64,000 bases of DNA from positions 248,001 to 312,000 of the forward strand of contig JAJFJQ010000051.1 in the NCBI GenBank assembly GCA_021773835.1, in the 5' to 3' direction. How positions within the stretch are numbered: the first letter of the stretch is position 1; every line of letters starts with the position of its first letter. Source of the DNA: Gammaproteobacteria bacterium (lineage in GTDB: Bacteria > Pseudomonadota > Gammaproteobacteria > Ga0077536). Positions 45,272 to 54,225 of the stretch are shown here, piece by piece. The position numbers were made by a program, and so were the translations under genes. The notes beneath the pieces are model-generated. The model saw nothing but the letters and a program-made list of their open reading frames with translations. It ran no database searches and had not been told where the DNA came from.

Positions 45272-45840
45272 TGCGGAAGCTCCTCGGCCTCTAGCTGTTT
45301 TCTTATCGCTTGTAAGCCGCGTCGCAAACGCGCTTTTAATGCGCTCTCAGAAATGCCGAGTTGTAATGCAGCCTCTGGTACGGTGTAGCCACCGTAATGG
45401 GTCAGCGCGACTGCGTCGCGGTGATCTGGCGCAATATTTTCCAGTATTTTGATACCGTCGATTAATCGGTGTAAACGCTCCCGGCCAGACCCTTCCACAT
45501 CAGCGGATATCTGCTGTTGCAGCGACGTAGCAAGGTCCGAATCGCGCCGTGACTTACGCAATATGTCGATGGTTTTGTGGCGGATAATCGTAAACATCCA
45601 AGGGCGAAACGGGCGCGCATGGTCATATGTATGGCGCGCACTGTGTAGAGCCATTAAGCACTCTTGCACGCAATCCTCAAGCAATTGGAAGTTGCCAAAC
45701 CGGAGTCGCACATACGCTTCCACTACATCTCCAAGCTCGGTGAGCAACTGCTGATACACCGCTTTATCGCCCTTGTTGGCCGCGGCCATCCATGCAGACC
45801 ACCGTCGTTCATCGTCCTGATAGGAGCTTTCGTCGGGCAT
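45268..45840 (-). CDS. ECF sigma factor (SigF/ECF16-like)
   Basis: 190 residues. Region 2 (YQQLLTELGDVVEAYVRLR to FRPWMFTIIRHKTIDILRKS) contains the RHTYD and RPFxPW elements of the ECF16 group. Region 4 ends with a helix-turn-helix (GGYTVPEAALQLGISESALK). There is no additional domain. It is coupled by ATGA overlap to an NrsF-like anti-sigma factor. In Caulobacter the SigF/NrsF pair controls bufferin operons and responds to metals; here the bufferin operon is 12.5 kb away with a different promoter type. No matching ECF promoter was found in front of this gene. Confidence 0.88.
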   Translation of the reverse strand: MPDESSYQDDERRWSAWMAAANKGDKAVYQQLLTELGDVVEAYVRLRFGNFQLLEDCVQECLMALHSARHTYDHARPFRPWMFTIIRHKTIDILRKSRRDSDLATSLQQQISADVEGSGRERLHRLIDGIKILENIAPDHRDAVALTHYGGYTVPEAALQLGISESALKARLRRGLQAIRKQLEAEELPQ

Positions 45841-45895
45841 GTGTCTCGAAACCGTTGAACCCTTATGGCGCGGAAAATTCTCAAACCGAGTGCAG

Positions 45896-45911
45896 AGTTA
45901 ATTCTGTCCCC
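45896..45911. repeat. half copy of the GGGGACAGAATTAA palindrome
   Basis: AGTTAATTCTGTCCCC corresponds to one arm and the centre of the palindrome at 43482 with small changes. It lies in the 231-bp interval between the ECF sigma gene and the AmiS/UreI-like gene. It is probably a degraded copy of the same repetitive element. Confidence 0.45.
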
Positions 45912-46071
45912 TGTGTCCATCCTAGATAATCCGATAGGCATTTAGTTCCCACTACGCGTGGCGCAGAGAATTCGATGCTGTTCGGCGCGGGCACAATTTC
46001 GAGAGTCATCTATGTGACGACCAAGTCACACAAACAAACCGGATGAGCGGATTTTGTTGTGCGTCGATTGT

Positions 46072-46566
46072 CTACCAGTGGTCGGTCAGCATCATCAGCC
46101 CTGGTATCCAGCAAGTACCGATACCAATTGTAATCACTGAATAGGGCAAAAACTTACCGAGATCCTTTTTCGGAACGTTAGCCAGATAAAACATAAACCA
46201 CATAGAGCCCCAGATAAGCCAAAAGACCCCGAATCTCACGTCACCACTTTGAAAACTCATGAGTGAGTAGGGAACAGTAGTACAGGCGACAAAAAAGCAA
46301 TACCAGCCGAACGCCCGCATATCCAAGTCGAGCCAAATGCAGATCGCCACGTAGATGTAAGTAAATGTAAATAGCAGGTAGGCTGCGATGCCGAAAAAAT
46401 CAGCCGGCGTTTCTGCTCGCAGTAACTGAATTAGTGTAATGACTACGCCTAATCCACCGATCAAAAAATTCATGACGGCCATCGACTTTGGTTCAACCTT
46501 ACCCAAACCGCCCATGCCGTTGATGAATAGTACGCTTCCGACAAAGACAAGCATTACTCCGAGCAT
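46072..46566 (-). CDS. AmiS/UreI-family amide or urea channel
   Basis: 164 residues from ATG 46566, with AGGGGAA 6 nt upstream; the longer frame to 46653 adds a basic, non-homologous piece. Six or seven hydrophobic helices begin with MLGVMLVFVGSVLFINGMG. The second half has LLFTFTYIYVAICIWLDLD and AFGWYCFFVA, the AmiS/UreI signature. These channels let urea or short aliphatic amides through the inner membrane. It is divergent from an amidase gene 310 bp away, a pairing that suggests uptake and hydrolysis of the same amide. Confidence 0.83.
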   Translation of the reverse strand: MLGVMLVFVGSVLFINGMGGLGKVEPKSMAVMNFLIGGLGVVITLIQLLRAETPADFFGIAAYLLFTFTYIYVAICIWLDLDMRAFGWYCFFVACTTVPYSLMSFQSGDVRFGVFWLIWGSMWFMFYLANVPKKDLGKFLPYSVITIGIGTCWIPGLMMLTDHW

Positions 46567-46876
46567 GAGTATTCCCCTAGGGTTTGACGATCGCGATGGT
46601 CCATATTGGTTTTTTTTCGAGTTTTTCGGGTCGTGCGCGCGACCGTACAACACCCTATCACGGTTTTTCGTCGGTCACGACCCGTGGGCTGTTGCGTCGT
46701 TCACCCGACGCTTTGCCGCAGGTGATGTCCGCAGGGCTAGGCTCGTCCTATAATGACGTGGCGCTTGAATCTACTATGCGCGTATAAAAGCGAACCACAA
46801 TGAGTTCGCCGTTGGTCTATCCATTGGCCGTGATTGAACAGGTTCTAGCCGCGGCAAAGAAGAACCGGAGAACGCA
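46567..46876. other. 310-bp divergent region between the amide channel and the amidase
   Basis: No coding sequence. The left third has T-runs (GGTTTTTTTTCGAGTTTTTCGGG). A perfect TATAAT lies at 46749-46754, a likely -10 box for the rightward amidase, although the -35 position (TGTCCG at 17 bp) is poor. A possible sigma-54 GG/GC pair near 46577 was judged too weak. The amidase ribosome-binding site is CGGAG, 7 nt before its ATG. Confidence 0.5.
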
Positions 46877-48361
46877 ATGACATTTAAACTAGAAGAAACC
46901 ACGATTTCAAATATCCACGCGGCTATCCGTGCAGGCGAGGTAACCGCAGTCGATATAGTGGACGGTTATCTCGCGCGTATTGCGGCGTACGATCAAGCCG
47001 GTCCTGCGCTGAATTCGATCATCACAGTGAATGCTGCTGCGCGTGACGACGCGGCGCGCCTCGACGCCGAGTACGCGCGCACTGGCGAGTTGAGTGGTGC
47101 GTTGCACGGGATCCCGATAGTGGTAAAGGACCAAGCGGAAACAGCAGGGCTAATGACGACCTTTGGCTCCATTGCGATGGATGGTTACGTGCCCGAGAAG
47201 GACGCTACTGCAATCGCGAAATTACGCGACGCCGGAGCAATCATTTTGGCCAAGACCGCGATGCCCGATTTCGCCACTTGTTGGTTCGGTTATTCGTCGA
47301 AAGCCGGAGAGACGAAGAACCCCTATGATATCGCGCATGATCCGGGTGGCTCGAGCGGCGGGACCGGTGCGGCTGTGGCCGCAAACTTGGGGGCAATTGG
47401 GCTTGGCGAAGACACCGGTGGTTCCATACGTTTGCCGTCGTCGTTCGATAACCTGGTTGGATTGAAGGTCACACCGGGTCTTATTAGCCGCGACGGTATG
47501 TCGCCGCTCGTCGTCTTTCAGGATTCCGCGGGGCCCATGTGCCGTACAGTCGAAGATCTCGCCCGTCTACTCAACGTGCTGGTGGGATTTGATGCGGCTG
47601 ATCCGTTTACCGCAACTGCCGTTATAGCCGGCTCGGTAGATTACCAAGAGCGATTAAACGCAGATGAACTCAACGGGCGAACGATCGGCGTGTTACGTCA
47701 GTCATTCGGCGATCCGTCGGACCCCGAAGCGGCCGAGGTCAATGCGCTGATGGAACAAGCATTGGAAGTGATGCGCGGCGCAGGTGCGAAAACGGTCGAC
47801 GTCGTGATACCGGACCTCGACTATTATGTGGAGTTCTCCTCGTTGTACATCACTCGCTCACGGCACGACATCGATGCCTTTCTTGCGTCGCGACCAGTGC
47901 CGATGAAAAAGGTCAAAGACATCTATGATGCCGGTAAGTATCATCCGTCGATCGAATTATTTGAGATGTTAGTCGAAGGCCCTGAGGATCCATTGTCCGA
48001 TCCGGAATACTACCAACGCTACACAACGCGGGAGATATTCCAGCGCAAAATCATCAACGAGATGGGTAAGGTGGGTGCATCGGCACTGGTGTTTCCGACC
48101 ACGCAAATCCCGTCGCCGAGTCGGGCGGACCTTGACGCCGGTAAATGGACAACCTTCACCTACCCGACGAACACCTTGATTGCTGCGCAAAGTTGGTTGC
48201 CTGCGATCAGCGTGCCGGCGGGGTTTAGCAATGCCGGATTGCCGGTCGGGATCGAAATGATGGGTCTCCCGTATCGTGAAGCAGATCTAGTCTCGCTGGC
48301 CTATGCCTTTGAGCAGCTGACGCACCATCGTCGTGCACCTGCGAGTACTCCGGAAATCTAA
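46877..48361 (+). CDS. amidase (amidase-signature family)
   Basis: 494 residues of the amidase-signature fold. The Ser-cisSer-Lys triad is complete: Lys84 (PIVVKDQ), Ser159/160 (DPGGSSGGTGAAVAAN) and the nucleophile Ser183 (GEDTGGSIRLPS). It is close to GatA and to enantioselective amidases, but the lack of gatB/gatC neighbours argues for a catabolic amidase. It hydrolyses an amide to acid and ammonia. The divergent AmiS/UreI channel and the downstream SnoaL-like gene (16 bp later, own ribosome-binding site) are its context. Confidence 0.92.
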   Translation: MTFKLEETTISNIHAAIRAGEVTAVDIVDGYLARIAAYDQAGPALNSIITVNAAARDDAARLDAEYARTGELSGALHGIPIVVKDQAETAGLMTTFGSIAMDGYVPEKDATAIAKLRDAGAIILAKTAMPDFATCWFGYSSKAGETKNPYDIAHDPGGSSGGTGAAVAANLGAIGLGEDTGGSIRLPSSFDNLVGLKVTPGLISRDGMSPLVVFQDSAGPMCRTVEDLARLLNVLVGFDAADPFTATAVIAGSVDYQERLNADELNGRTIGVLRQSFGDPSDPEAAEVNALMEQALEVMRGAGAKTVDVVIPDLDYYVEFSSLYITRSRHDIDAFLASRPVPMKKVKDIYDAGKYHPSIELFEMLVEGPEDPLSDPEYYQRYTTREIFQRKIINEMGKVGASALVFPTTQIPSPSRADLDAGKWTTFTYPTNTLIAAQSWLPAISVPAGFSNAGLPVGIEMMGLPYREADLVSLAYAFEQLTHHRRAPASTPEI

Positions 48362-48376
48362 CAGAAGGAAAACAGC

Positions 48377-48835
48377 ATGACCCACGAAGAGATGGTGGAA
48401 GAACTTTGGAACCGAGAGATGATCAAGGAGCTAACCTACGAGTATGGGCTCGCGATCGAAGCGCAAGACATCGATCGTTTGGTGGGCTTATTTACCAAAA
48501 ATGGTTCGGTCGATTTCAGCTCGCTGGGGAAAGGGGTCATCGAAGGCCATGACGCGTTGAAGGACTTTTATGTCGCGACTTGGCCGCTTGAAGTTAAACC
48601 ATTCTTTACCAACCACATGATCCGCGTCGATGGGGATCGTGCTAGTGGCTTTTGCTCGCTCGAAAATCGCGGATCTCGCGATGGTGAAAGTCTCATCGGC
48701 GCGGGGCGACTCCATGACGCCTACGAAAAGGTCGATGGCGTATGGAAGTTCGCCTCGCGGCGAGTTGAGATGTTTTATTTCGTGCCGTTATCCGAAGGCT
48801 GGGCAAAATCCGATGGACCAGGCCGTCTTTTGTAA
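48377..48835 (+). CDS. SnoaL/NTF2-like protein
   Basis: 152 residues with the NTF2 fold: REMIKELTYEYGLAIEAQDI and DRLVGLFTKNGSVDFS, then GHDALKDFYV and the strands FCSLENRGS and WKFASRRVEMFYF. It shares the general plan of the protein at 36588. Directly follows the amidase (16 bp) with AGAAGGAA before the ATG, so it is probably cotranscribed. Small-molecule binding or isomerase-type activity is usual for the fold; no function can be fixed. Confidence 0.78.
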   Translation: MTHEEMVEELWNREMIKELTYEYGLAIEAQDIDRLVGLFTKNGSVDFSSLGKGVIEGHDALKDFYVATWPLEVKPFFTNHMIRVDGDRASGFCSLENRGSRDGESLIGAGRLHDAYEKVDGVWKFASRRVEMFYFVPLSEGWAKSDGPGRLL

Positions 48836-48847
48836 GTCGCCGCCAAA

Positions 48848-49387
48848 TTAAACGGGAGTCGCGTCGCTTAGGACAAACATGACCGTAGCATTCTTGTCCG
48901 TTTTATTTGCCCACGCATGGTTGGTGCCGCGTTGAATCAGTACGTCTCCGGTCTTCATTAACCGTTCGTCGGTATCCATAACAGCCCATATTTCGCCGTC
49001 GAGGACTAAGGCGTAATCGACCGTATTCGTCTTATGCATGCCCGGGTCGCCACTGGACCCCTCGGTATCGGCGACATGGCTCGCCTGCATTTGCGCAAAC
49101 GCTGCCGCGCCGTCGGCACCGGTCTTCCAATTCGCATCTGGTGGAAATTCGACAATGCGGAAAATACTGCCGCGTGGCCCGGGTTCCAAATGGACGGGAC
49201 GGTCGGCGTTATCTGCGGTGCCGGTGTTATCGGCAGGAGAATCGTAGGTCTCCCACAGGTCCGTGACCGTTGTGCCACCCATGGCTTCCATGATTTGTAC
49301 GTTTGGTGCATCACCGTCCATGGTGAAAACCGATTTACCGTTGGCGTCGTGGCCCGTGACGAGCCGGCGTATTTTTTTTGCAGCCAT
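48848..49387 (-). CDS. cupin-domain protein
   Basis: 179 residues. The C-terminal half is a cupin barrel: KTNTVDYALVLDGEIWAVMD and then LMKTGDVLIQRGTNHAWANK, with the motif-2 G(X)5PxGxxHxW-like end giving a metal-binding His. The N-terminal half (RRLVTGHDANGKSVFTMDGD) resembles that of small cupins coded with catabolic dehydrogenases. Function unknown. It ends convergently with the SnoaL-like gene, and the large hydrolase gene lies downstream on the same strand. Confidence 0.82.
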   Translation of the reverse strand: MAAKKIRRLVTGHDANGKSVFTMDGDAPNVQIMEAMGGTTVTDLWETYDSPADNTGTADNADRPVHLEPGPRGSIFRIVEFPPDANWKTGADGAAAFAQMQASHVADTEGSSGDPGMHKTNTVDYALVLDGEIWAVMDTDERLMKTGDVLIQRGTNHAWANKTDKNATVMFVLSDATPV

Positions 49388-49468
49388 TGTTTTTTCCTCT
49401 CAAGGTTTGCCGCTTATTCTTTAGCTGTTAGCGGTTGGATCATAATTTGCGTAAAAATTGATTCCCGA

Positions 49469-51409
49469 TTACTTACGGATCTGCGATTGTTCAGCAATCG
49501 CAACATAGCGTTCAACATCTTCATCCACCAATAGCCGCTCGTCGTTAAGCTCCTTGGCGGCGTTACGTACGGCCTCAACATAGTGCGCGTGGTCTGGATA
49601 TCGTTCTTCGAGTGACGGCCGCGGGTCGCCAGTCTTTTTGCGTTCGGCGGTTGTTGCGGCGAATGGAATAAATGAGCCGACGATCATGAGCGCGCCTTCG
49701 GCGTAGTTTGGCCCGCGGTAATTCCAACCGGTGTAGGTACCGATTGGCGCGCGGATGTCTGGCGATCGGATCCCGGTGATCTCATTGCCGTCACTATCGA
49801 CGGTTGGAACCAGTAGTGGGTAATCCCGACCAGGAATAGCGCTCGGCGGTTGGGTCGTGTAGTCGCGATCGCTGAGACCATTGATCGCTCCGGTATAGGC
49901 AGCGCCGGGGATGTCCGGAAAACCTAGGGCGTCTGGTGGCACTAAGGTGCCGTCACTAACGCTTGGGTAGTGGCTCGGCGGCGGATCAATACCTTTGGTC
50001 GCCCATGCATCGAGCGCGACGATCAATGCGCGCACCAGCGCACAATAGTCGAGTTCATTGACGGGGTTTTGCGACGGACTCCAGTACATCGGTGCGTGCG
50101 CCAGCATCTGCGGTCCAGCGTGACCGCTTCCTGACAGCAGATAGTTGCGCACTTCGTCAGGTTGCTCAATTTCATTTCCCTTCTCGTCGGTCACAAGCAG
50201 AGAACTTCGGCCCTGCCAAAATTCGGTACTCGAATCGACGTGCATCACTTTCGGGCAGGTATTGCTCGCGAGGTTGCGGGTGAGGATACCGCCCGTCTTA
50301 CCGCTGAATGAGTCGGTTCGATTCGCGTAGGCGAAAGGAAACTGGTCGCCGGGATAGACGTGGTCCTCATGGTGTCGCGGAAAGCGGCCGGGTTGCGAAA
50401 ATGGCTGGTTCAGAAACATGCCCCGCGATCCGGTGAGCGTCGTGTATAGACCATCAAAGACCGGCCGGCCGGACATATCTTCATTGAAGCCGAAACGAAG
50501 AAACTCACGCAAGAAGCGTCCGGGTTGCGAGCGCCCATGGGCGATGCTGTAGTCAACCCCGGGGCGTCCGTCAACATTTAGCGGATTAGGCGTACCTTCA
50601 CTGTCTGCGTCCGAGTAGCGCAGCAGCCCTAAAAGATCCCGCACACCGACCATGCCCAGCCCCATGACAATCGGGTCGCAAGCTGAATAAATCAATTCGT
50701 AGATCGCACCGGCGTCAAAGCCGTCGACCAGGTCGACTTCAATTTCGCGGTTTGATACAAACCGCCATTGGTCGCTCGGTACCGGCACTCTGCTATCGGG
50801 TTCGTGTTGGCGCACGGTTAGCGTCGCCTTGTCCCGGTCGGGCTCATGTGCGGGATAGGCCAAGGGCGAGCGGGCAGGACTATCGTTGTGCGCAAAGATA
50901 ATCTCTTCACGACAAGCCTCTACAATCGGTGCGCCATTGTTCGTTGCGATTGGAAAATCGGCAAGCATATGTCCGCTCGCGTGTTCTACATAACCAACAC
51001 CGGGTGCGACGGCGCCGTCCCACGCGCTAAACACAATCACATAACCTTGGCGCATGAGAAAGCCGTTGCCGGCGTCTTCAGCACCGCTTAGTGCGTTCGA
51101 GCCTAGACCTTTTACCGATTCGTTGAGATCAACTAGCGCAAGTTTGTCACCGCGGTTTGGCGCATCGTATAAGATGCGTCGATTCGACTTCGACATATCG
51201 ACTGGCTTGAGCACACAAAAGTCGACCGCGTATTCGACTAAGCCATCTGCATTTTGCGGTGCTTTGTCCAGGTTAATGATGTCAGCGTTTAGTCGATGGG
51301 TTGGGTCAACTTTCCCGTGGGCGCGGCCGACTACTTGTTCGTAGGGCCCGAATTCACCGAAAGACATGCCTTCGAACGCGCTTTCTACGCGTTGGATATC
51401 CAATTTCAT
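49469..51409 (-). CDS. alpha/beta hydrolase domain protein (Abhydrolase_10-like)
   Basis: 646 residues from ATG 51409, 7 nt after GGAGG; six more codons upstream are in frame. It matches the large uncharacterised hydrolase family with SFGEFGPYEQVVGRAHGKVD at the start, RRILYDAPNRGDKLALVDLN, SAWDGAVAPGVG and HGRSQPGRFLREFL, where Ser in GRSQPG is the presumed nucleophile, and a C-terminal YTGWNYRGPNYAEGALMIVG. No signal peptide is evident. Members occur in steroid- and ester-degrading bacteria, substrate unknown. It is divergent from an LLM flavoprotein gene. Confidence 0.8.
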   Translation of the reverse strand: MKLDIQRVESAFEGMSFGEFGPYEQVVGRAHGKVDPTHRLNADIINLDKAPQNADGLVEYAVDFCVLKPVDMSKSNRRILYDAPNRGDKLALVDLNESVKGLGSNALSGAEDAGNGFLMRQGYVIVFSAWDGAVAPGVGYVEHASGHMLADFPIATNNGAPIVEACREEIIFAHNDSPARSPLAYPAHEPDRDKATLTVRQHEPDSRVPVPSDQWRFVSNREIEVDLVDGFDAGAIYELIYSACDPIVMGLGMVGVRDLLGLLRYSDADSEGTPNPLNVDGRPGVDYSIAHGRSQPGRFLREFLRFGFNEDMSGRPVFDGLYTTLTGSRGMFLNQPFSQPGRFPRHHEDHVYPGDQFPFAYANRTDSFSGKTGGILTRNLASNTCPKVMHVDSSTEFWQGRSSLLVTDEKGNEIEQPDEVRNYLLSGSGHAGPQMLAHAPMYWSPSQNPVNELDYCALVRALIVALDAWATKGIDPPPSHYPSVSDGTLVPPDALGFPDIPGAAYTGAINGLSDRDYTTQPPSAIPGRDYPLLVPTVDSDGNEITGIRSPDIRAPIGTYTGWNYRGPNYAEGALMIVGSFIPFAATTAERKKTGDPRPSLEERYPDHAHYVEAVRNAAKELNDERLLVDEDVERYVAIAEQSQIRK

Positions 51410-51593
51410 GCCGATTCCTCCCGCCAATTGACGACGGTTTTATTGTTTTAGATTGGCGTCAGTCGTAAGCGGAAGTGTGGTTTTCCGCATCGATTCCCCC
51501 CGGGCGTATTGGCCACGACAGCTTGACAGATTTCAAGCTCCATGCTCATATCGAACTTGAACGCAGCGTTTCGCAATGCGGAGGAATGACACA

Positions 51594-52838
51594 ATGGCAA
51601 AGCCCAAGGTAATTGTCCAGATTTACCCAATGTTGCCGGCAAAAGACCGCGCGGACCGCGAGGCGAAACGTCCGCTGGGCCGTAACCGTGACGTCTATCA
51701 ACAAGTCCTCCATGAGACATTCGACATCGTGCGCGAACTCGATGAGATGGGTGTGTGGGGAATCAGTACGATCGAACACCATATGCATTCCGAGGGTTAT
51801 GAAGTTGGACCTGATCCGGGTGTACTAAACGCTTGGTGGGCGAGCCAAGTTAAAAACGCCTACGTCGGCGCACTCGGTTACGTGATGGCAACCCGGGATC
51901 CGATCCGAGTCGCAGAAGAAACCGCTATCCTCGATCACATGACGCAGGGCCGCCTTTTCGTCGGCCTCACGCGCGGCTACCAGAAGCGTTGGATGAGTAC
52001 GCTTGGTCAACATGTCGATGCGGTCGCCACCGTTTCCGATGGCAGCGATGAAGACCTCAAGAATCGTAAGATTTTCGAAGAGCGCGTAAAAATGCTCATC
52101 GATTGTTGGACGCAGGAATCGGTTTCGATCGACATGCCGCACTATCAGATACCGTATCCACATAACACCGGCGTCGCCGGGTACCCGGCGCGCGATAGTA
52201 TCCACAAGGCCGGTGCCCACGGCGAAATCGACGCCGACGGCAACATCCAACGGCTGTGCGTCGTCCCGAGTACCTATACGAGACCGCATCCCCCAATCTT
52301 TATGCCGATGAGTGGCAGCGCGGCGTCCATCCCATTCATGGCGAAAAACGGCTTTCGTCCGGTCTATTTCACACCGTTGAAAGTATTGAAAGAGTTCTCG
52401 CACTTGTACGTAGAAGAGGGTAAGAAGGTCGGAATCGACTATACGCTTGGAGAGCGCCAGACCATTGCCCGCTGGATCCATCTTGGTGATAAGAAGCAAT
52501 TTCGCCAGAGAGTCCGGGACTACGATCAAGAAATGTATTACCATCATTACTCAACGTTCTTCGATAGCCTACCTCGATCTGACAACATCGAAGAAAACGT
52601 CGACGCCATGATCGGTAGCGGTATCTTTCTGGGCGGGACGGTCTCCGAATTGAAGGACCAATGGCATCATATCTATGAAGAGTTACCGGCCGAATACATC
52701 ACCTTAATTTGGCACTATGCCCAATGCCCGAAGGAAGTGATGATGGAAGAGTTGAACGTGTTTCTTACAGAGGTACTACCCGAACTCGACGCTCCGTCGT
52801 CGGACGGTGTCGTGATACAAGGCATGGCGGCTTCGTAG
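51594..52838 (+). CDS. LLM-class flavin-dependent oxidoreductase
   Basis: 414 residues from ATG 51594, with GGAGG 10 nt upstream; the in-frame ATG at 51576 precedes that site and is less likely. The luciferase-like barrel is shown by VWGISTIEHHMHSEGYEVG, DHMTQGRLFVGLTRGYQ, HPPIFMPMSGSAASIPFMA and GTVSELKDQWHHIYEELP. FMN-dependent monooxygenases of this type act with a separate flavin reductase on diverse substrates. It has no close operon partner; a strong hairpin lies 12 bp after its stop. Confidence 0.87.
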   Translation: MAKPKVIVQIYPMLPAKDRADREAKRPLGRNRDVYQQVLHETFDIVRELDEMGVWGISTIEHHMHSEGYEVGPDPGVLNAWWASQVKNAYVGALGYVMATRDPIRVAEETAILDHMTQGRLFVGLTRGYQKRWMSTLGQHVDAVATVSDGSDEDLKNRKIFEERVKMLIDCWTQESVSIDMPHYQIPYPHNTGVAGYPARDSIHKAGAHGEIDADGNIQRLCVVPSTYTRPHPPIFMPMSGSAASIPFMAKNGFRPVYFTPLKVLKEFSHLYVEEGKKVGIDYTLGERQTIARWIHLGDKKQFRQRVRDYDQEMYYHHYSTFFDSLPRSDNIEENVDAMIGSGIFLGGTVSELKDQWHHIYEELPAEYITLIWHYAQCPKEVMMEELNVFLTEVLPELDAPSSDGVVIQGMAAS

Positions 52839-52849
52839 TCAATGTGTGG

Positions 52850-52873
52850 CGCTCCCGCGGAATCGCGGGGGCG
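52850..52873 (+). terminator. GC-rich hairpin after the LLM gene
   Basis: CGCTCCCGCG-GAAT-CGCGGGGGCG pairs over 10 bp with one wobble and a four-base loop, 11 bp after the stop. Only TT follows, so it may end transcription weakly or protect the mRNA end. Confidence 0.55.
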
Positions 52874-52978
52874 TTGGCCTGATCGTACGTAATCACTTTG
52901 CTGCACGGTCGCTTCTGTTCCCGCCACCATTGTCGTGATTGCGACACGCATTCCCTGAAATCGTTTGCTTAGACGCCA

Positions 52979-53725
52979 ATGCGTATTGGACCCTACGAGA
53001 TTGAGGAAGGCGCCCTCTACTTAATCGGATTTCTCGTCGTTGCGGCGATTTTGCTGATCCATACCTGGTTCGCCAATTACCGTCTGAACAATGAATGGAA
53101 AGCGATCGCCAAACAGAACGGGTGGACCTGGTATGGCACGGCGCCACCCGAGTTACGTGCAGAGCTAGAAAAACTTCAAGACAGCAGCTACGGCTGGCGT
53201 GCGACCAAAGTAATGGGTGCACCGGGAGCCGGAGGCGAAATTTTTATGTTCTTTTATCAGCGGCACCGGTCCTCCGATTGGATAATCGATGGCATCGGTT
53301 GTCTAGTCGCTGGAAACGCCGGCCCGAATGCGCCGATAGTCACGTTCGAGCGAAAGCCGCTTGCAGCGGTAGATTCCCTATCGAAGTTGTCCAGTGAGCG
53401 AATTGAAAAACTTGGAGGTGCGACATTCCGAGAACGCATCATCGTCAATAATCTCGGCTGGGCCTACCACGGTAACCAAGGCGGGTATTTCGGCAACGAT
53501 CCAAAAGCTGTAATGGACATAATCGAGCTGCCACAAGCGTTCGAGCAGGAATTACTTCAGTGGCATCGGCCACTCGGAGAAACCCAGGCGTGGTCTACGG
53601 TACGCCGACGCGAAGACGTGATTCTGGTTACTAATAAGAAGAGTCTGTACCGAGTCGTAGCGGATGATTGGCGAGTGCTGGCGGAAATGACCGATCGCCT
53701 GGGTCGAACTAGGGACTCGAAGTGA
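52979..53725 (+). CDS. membrane-anchored protein of unknown function
   Basis: 248 residues. One N-terminal membrane helix (LYLIGFLVVAAILLIHTWF) puts a soluble domain most likely in the cytoplasm. The domain has WKAIAKQNGWTWYG, then GGEIFMFFYQRHRSSDWIID and paired strands, without a known catalytic pattern. It is the first of three rightward small genes (next at 53754 and 54226) that may form one unit. I do not recognise the family. Confidence 0.6.
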   Translation: MRIGPYEIEEGALYLIGFLVVAAILLIHTWFANYRLNNEWKAIAKQNGWTWYGTAPPELRAELEKLQDSSYGWRATKVMGAPGAGGEIFMFFYQRHRSSDWIIDGIGCLVAGNAGPNAPIVTFERKPLAAVDSLSKLSSERIEKLGGATFRERIIVNNLGWAYHGNQGGYFGNDPKAVMDIIELPQAFEQELLQWHRPLGETQAWSTVRRREDVILVTNKKSLYRVVADDWRVLAEMTDRLGRTRDSK

Positions 53726-53753
53726 AATTGAATTCCGCCTGCGAGTTCTAAGG

Positions 53754-54185
53754 GTGTCATTCGAGCCAAGATACATGAGTCAACTCGAGGTCTACTATCG
53801 CGAGGCGAGCGAGCTAGAAACCCCGGATGACTGGCAGGCGTTTGCAATTAAGTGGTTCGATCAAACCGAGTGGCCAATGCGCCAGCCCCAAGGTTCCAAT
53901 TCTTCGGCCCCAGAAATGCCCCGAACATTGGCTGCAGATGGCCGACGCTGGTCACGTAGTTCGTGGGTTTACGATCTTAGCCCGGAAGCACGTTACCATT
54001 ACTTTGCCGTATTACTCGGTACCGGCATGGCGATTCGCTTTCCGCATTTGTTCTTCGCCAAAGATAAGTCGGCCAGCGGATGGACACAGTTTTGCCCGTT
54101 TTGTGAAATCACAACTCATGACCGCGGAGGCAAGAACTGCCCCGTTTGTAGTCGGATCCTGCTTGACGACTACATCGAAGATTAA
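53754..54185 (+). CDS. small protein with C-terminal zinc ribbon
   Basis: 143 residues from GTG 53754, or 136 from ATG 53775; neither start has a clearly spaced ribosome-binding site. The N-terminal part is acidic and helical. The end has FCPFCEITTHDRGGKNCPVC, two CxxC knuckles that would bind one zinc ion. No known family is recognised. It lies 28 bp after the membrane-anchored protein gene and 40 bp before the next, so joint transcription is likely. Confidence 0.55.
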   Translation: MSFEPRYMSQLEVYYREASELETPDDWQAFAIKWFDQTEWPMRQPQGSNSSAPEMPRTLAADGRRWSRSSWVYDLSPEARYHYFAVLLGTGMAIRFPHLFFAKDKSASGWTQFCPFCEITTHDRGGKNCPVCSRILLDDYIED

Positions 54186-54225
54186 CGCGGCGATGGATTG
54201 GGCTTCCCGACCTCAGAGGTTCACG

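Noticed and set aside
46577-46592. GG-N10-GC pair upstream of the amide channel and amidase
   Set aside because: Only the dinucleotides fit; both the -24 and -12 blocks are otherwise poor.
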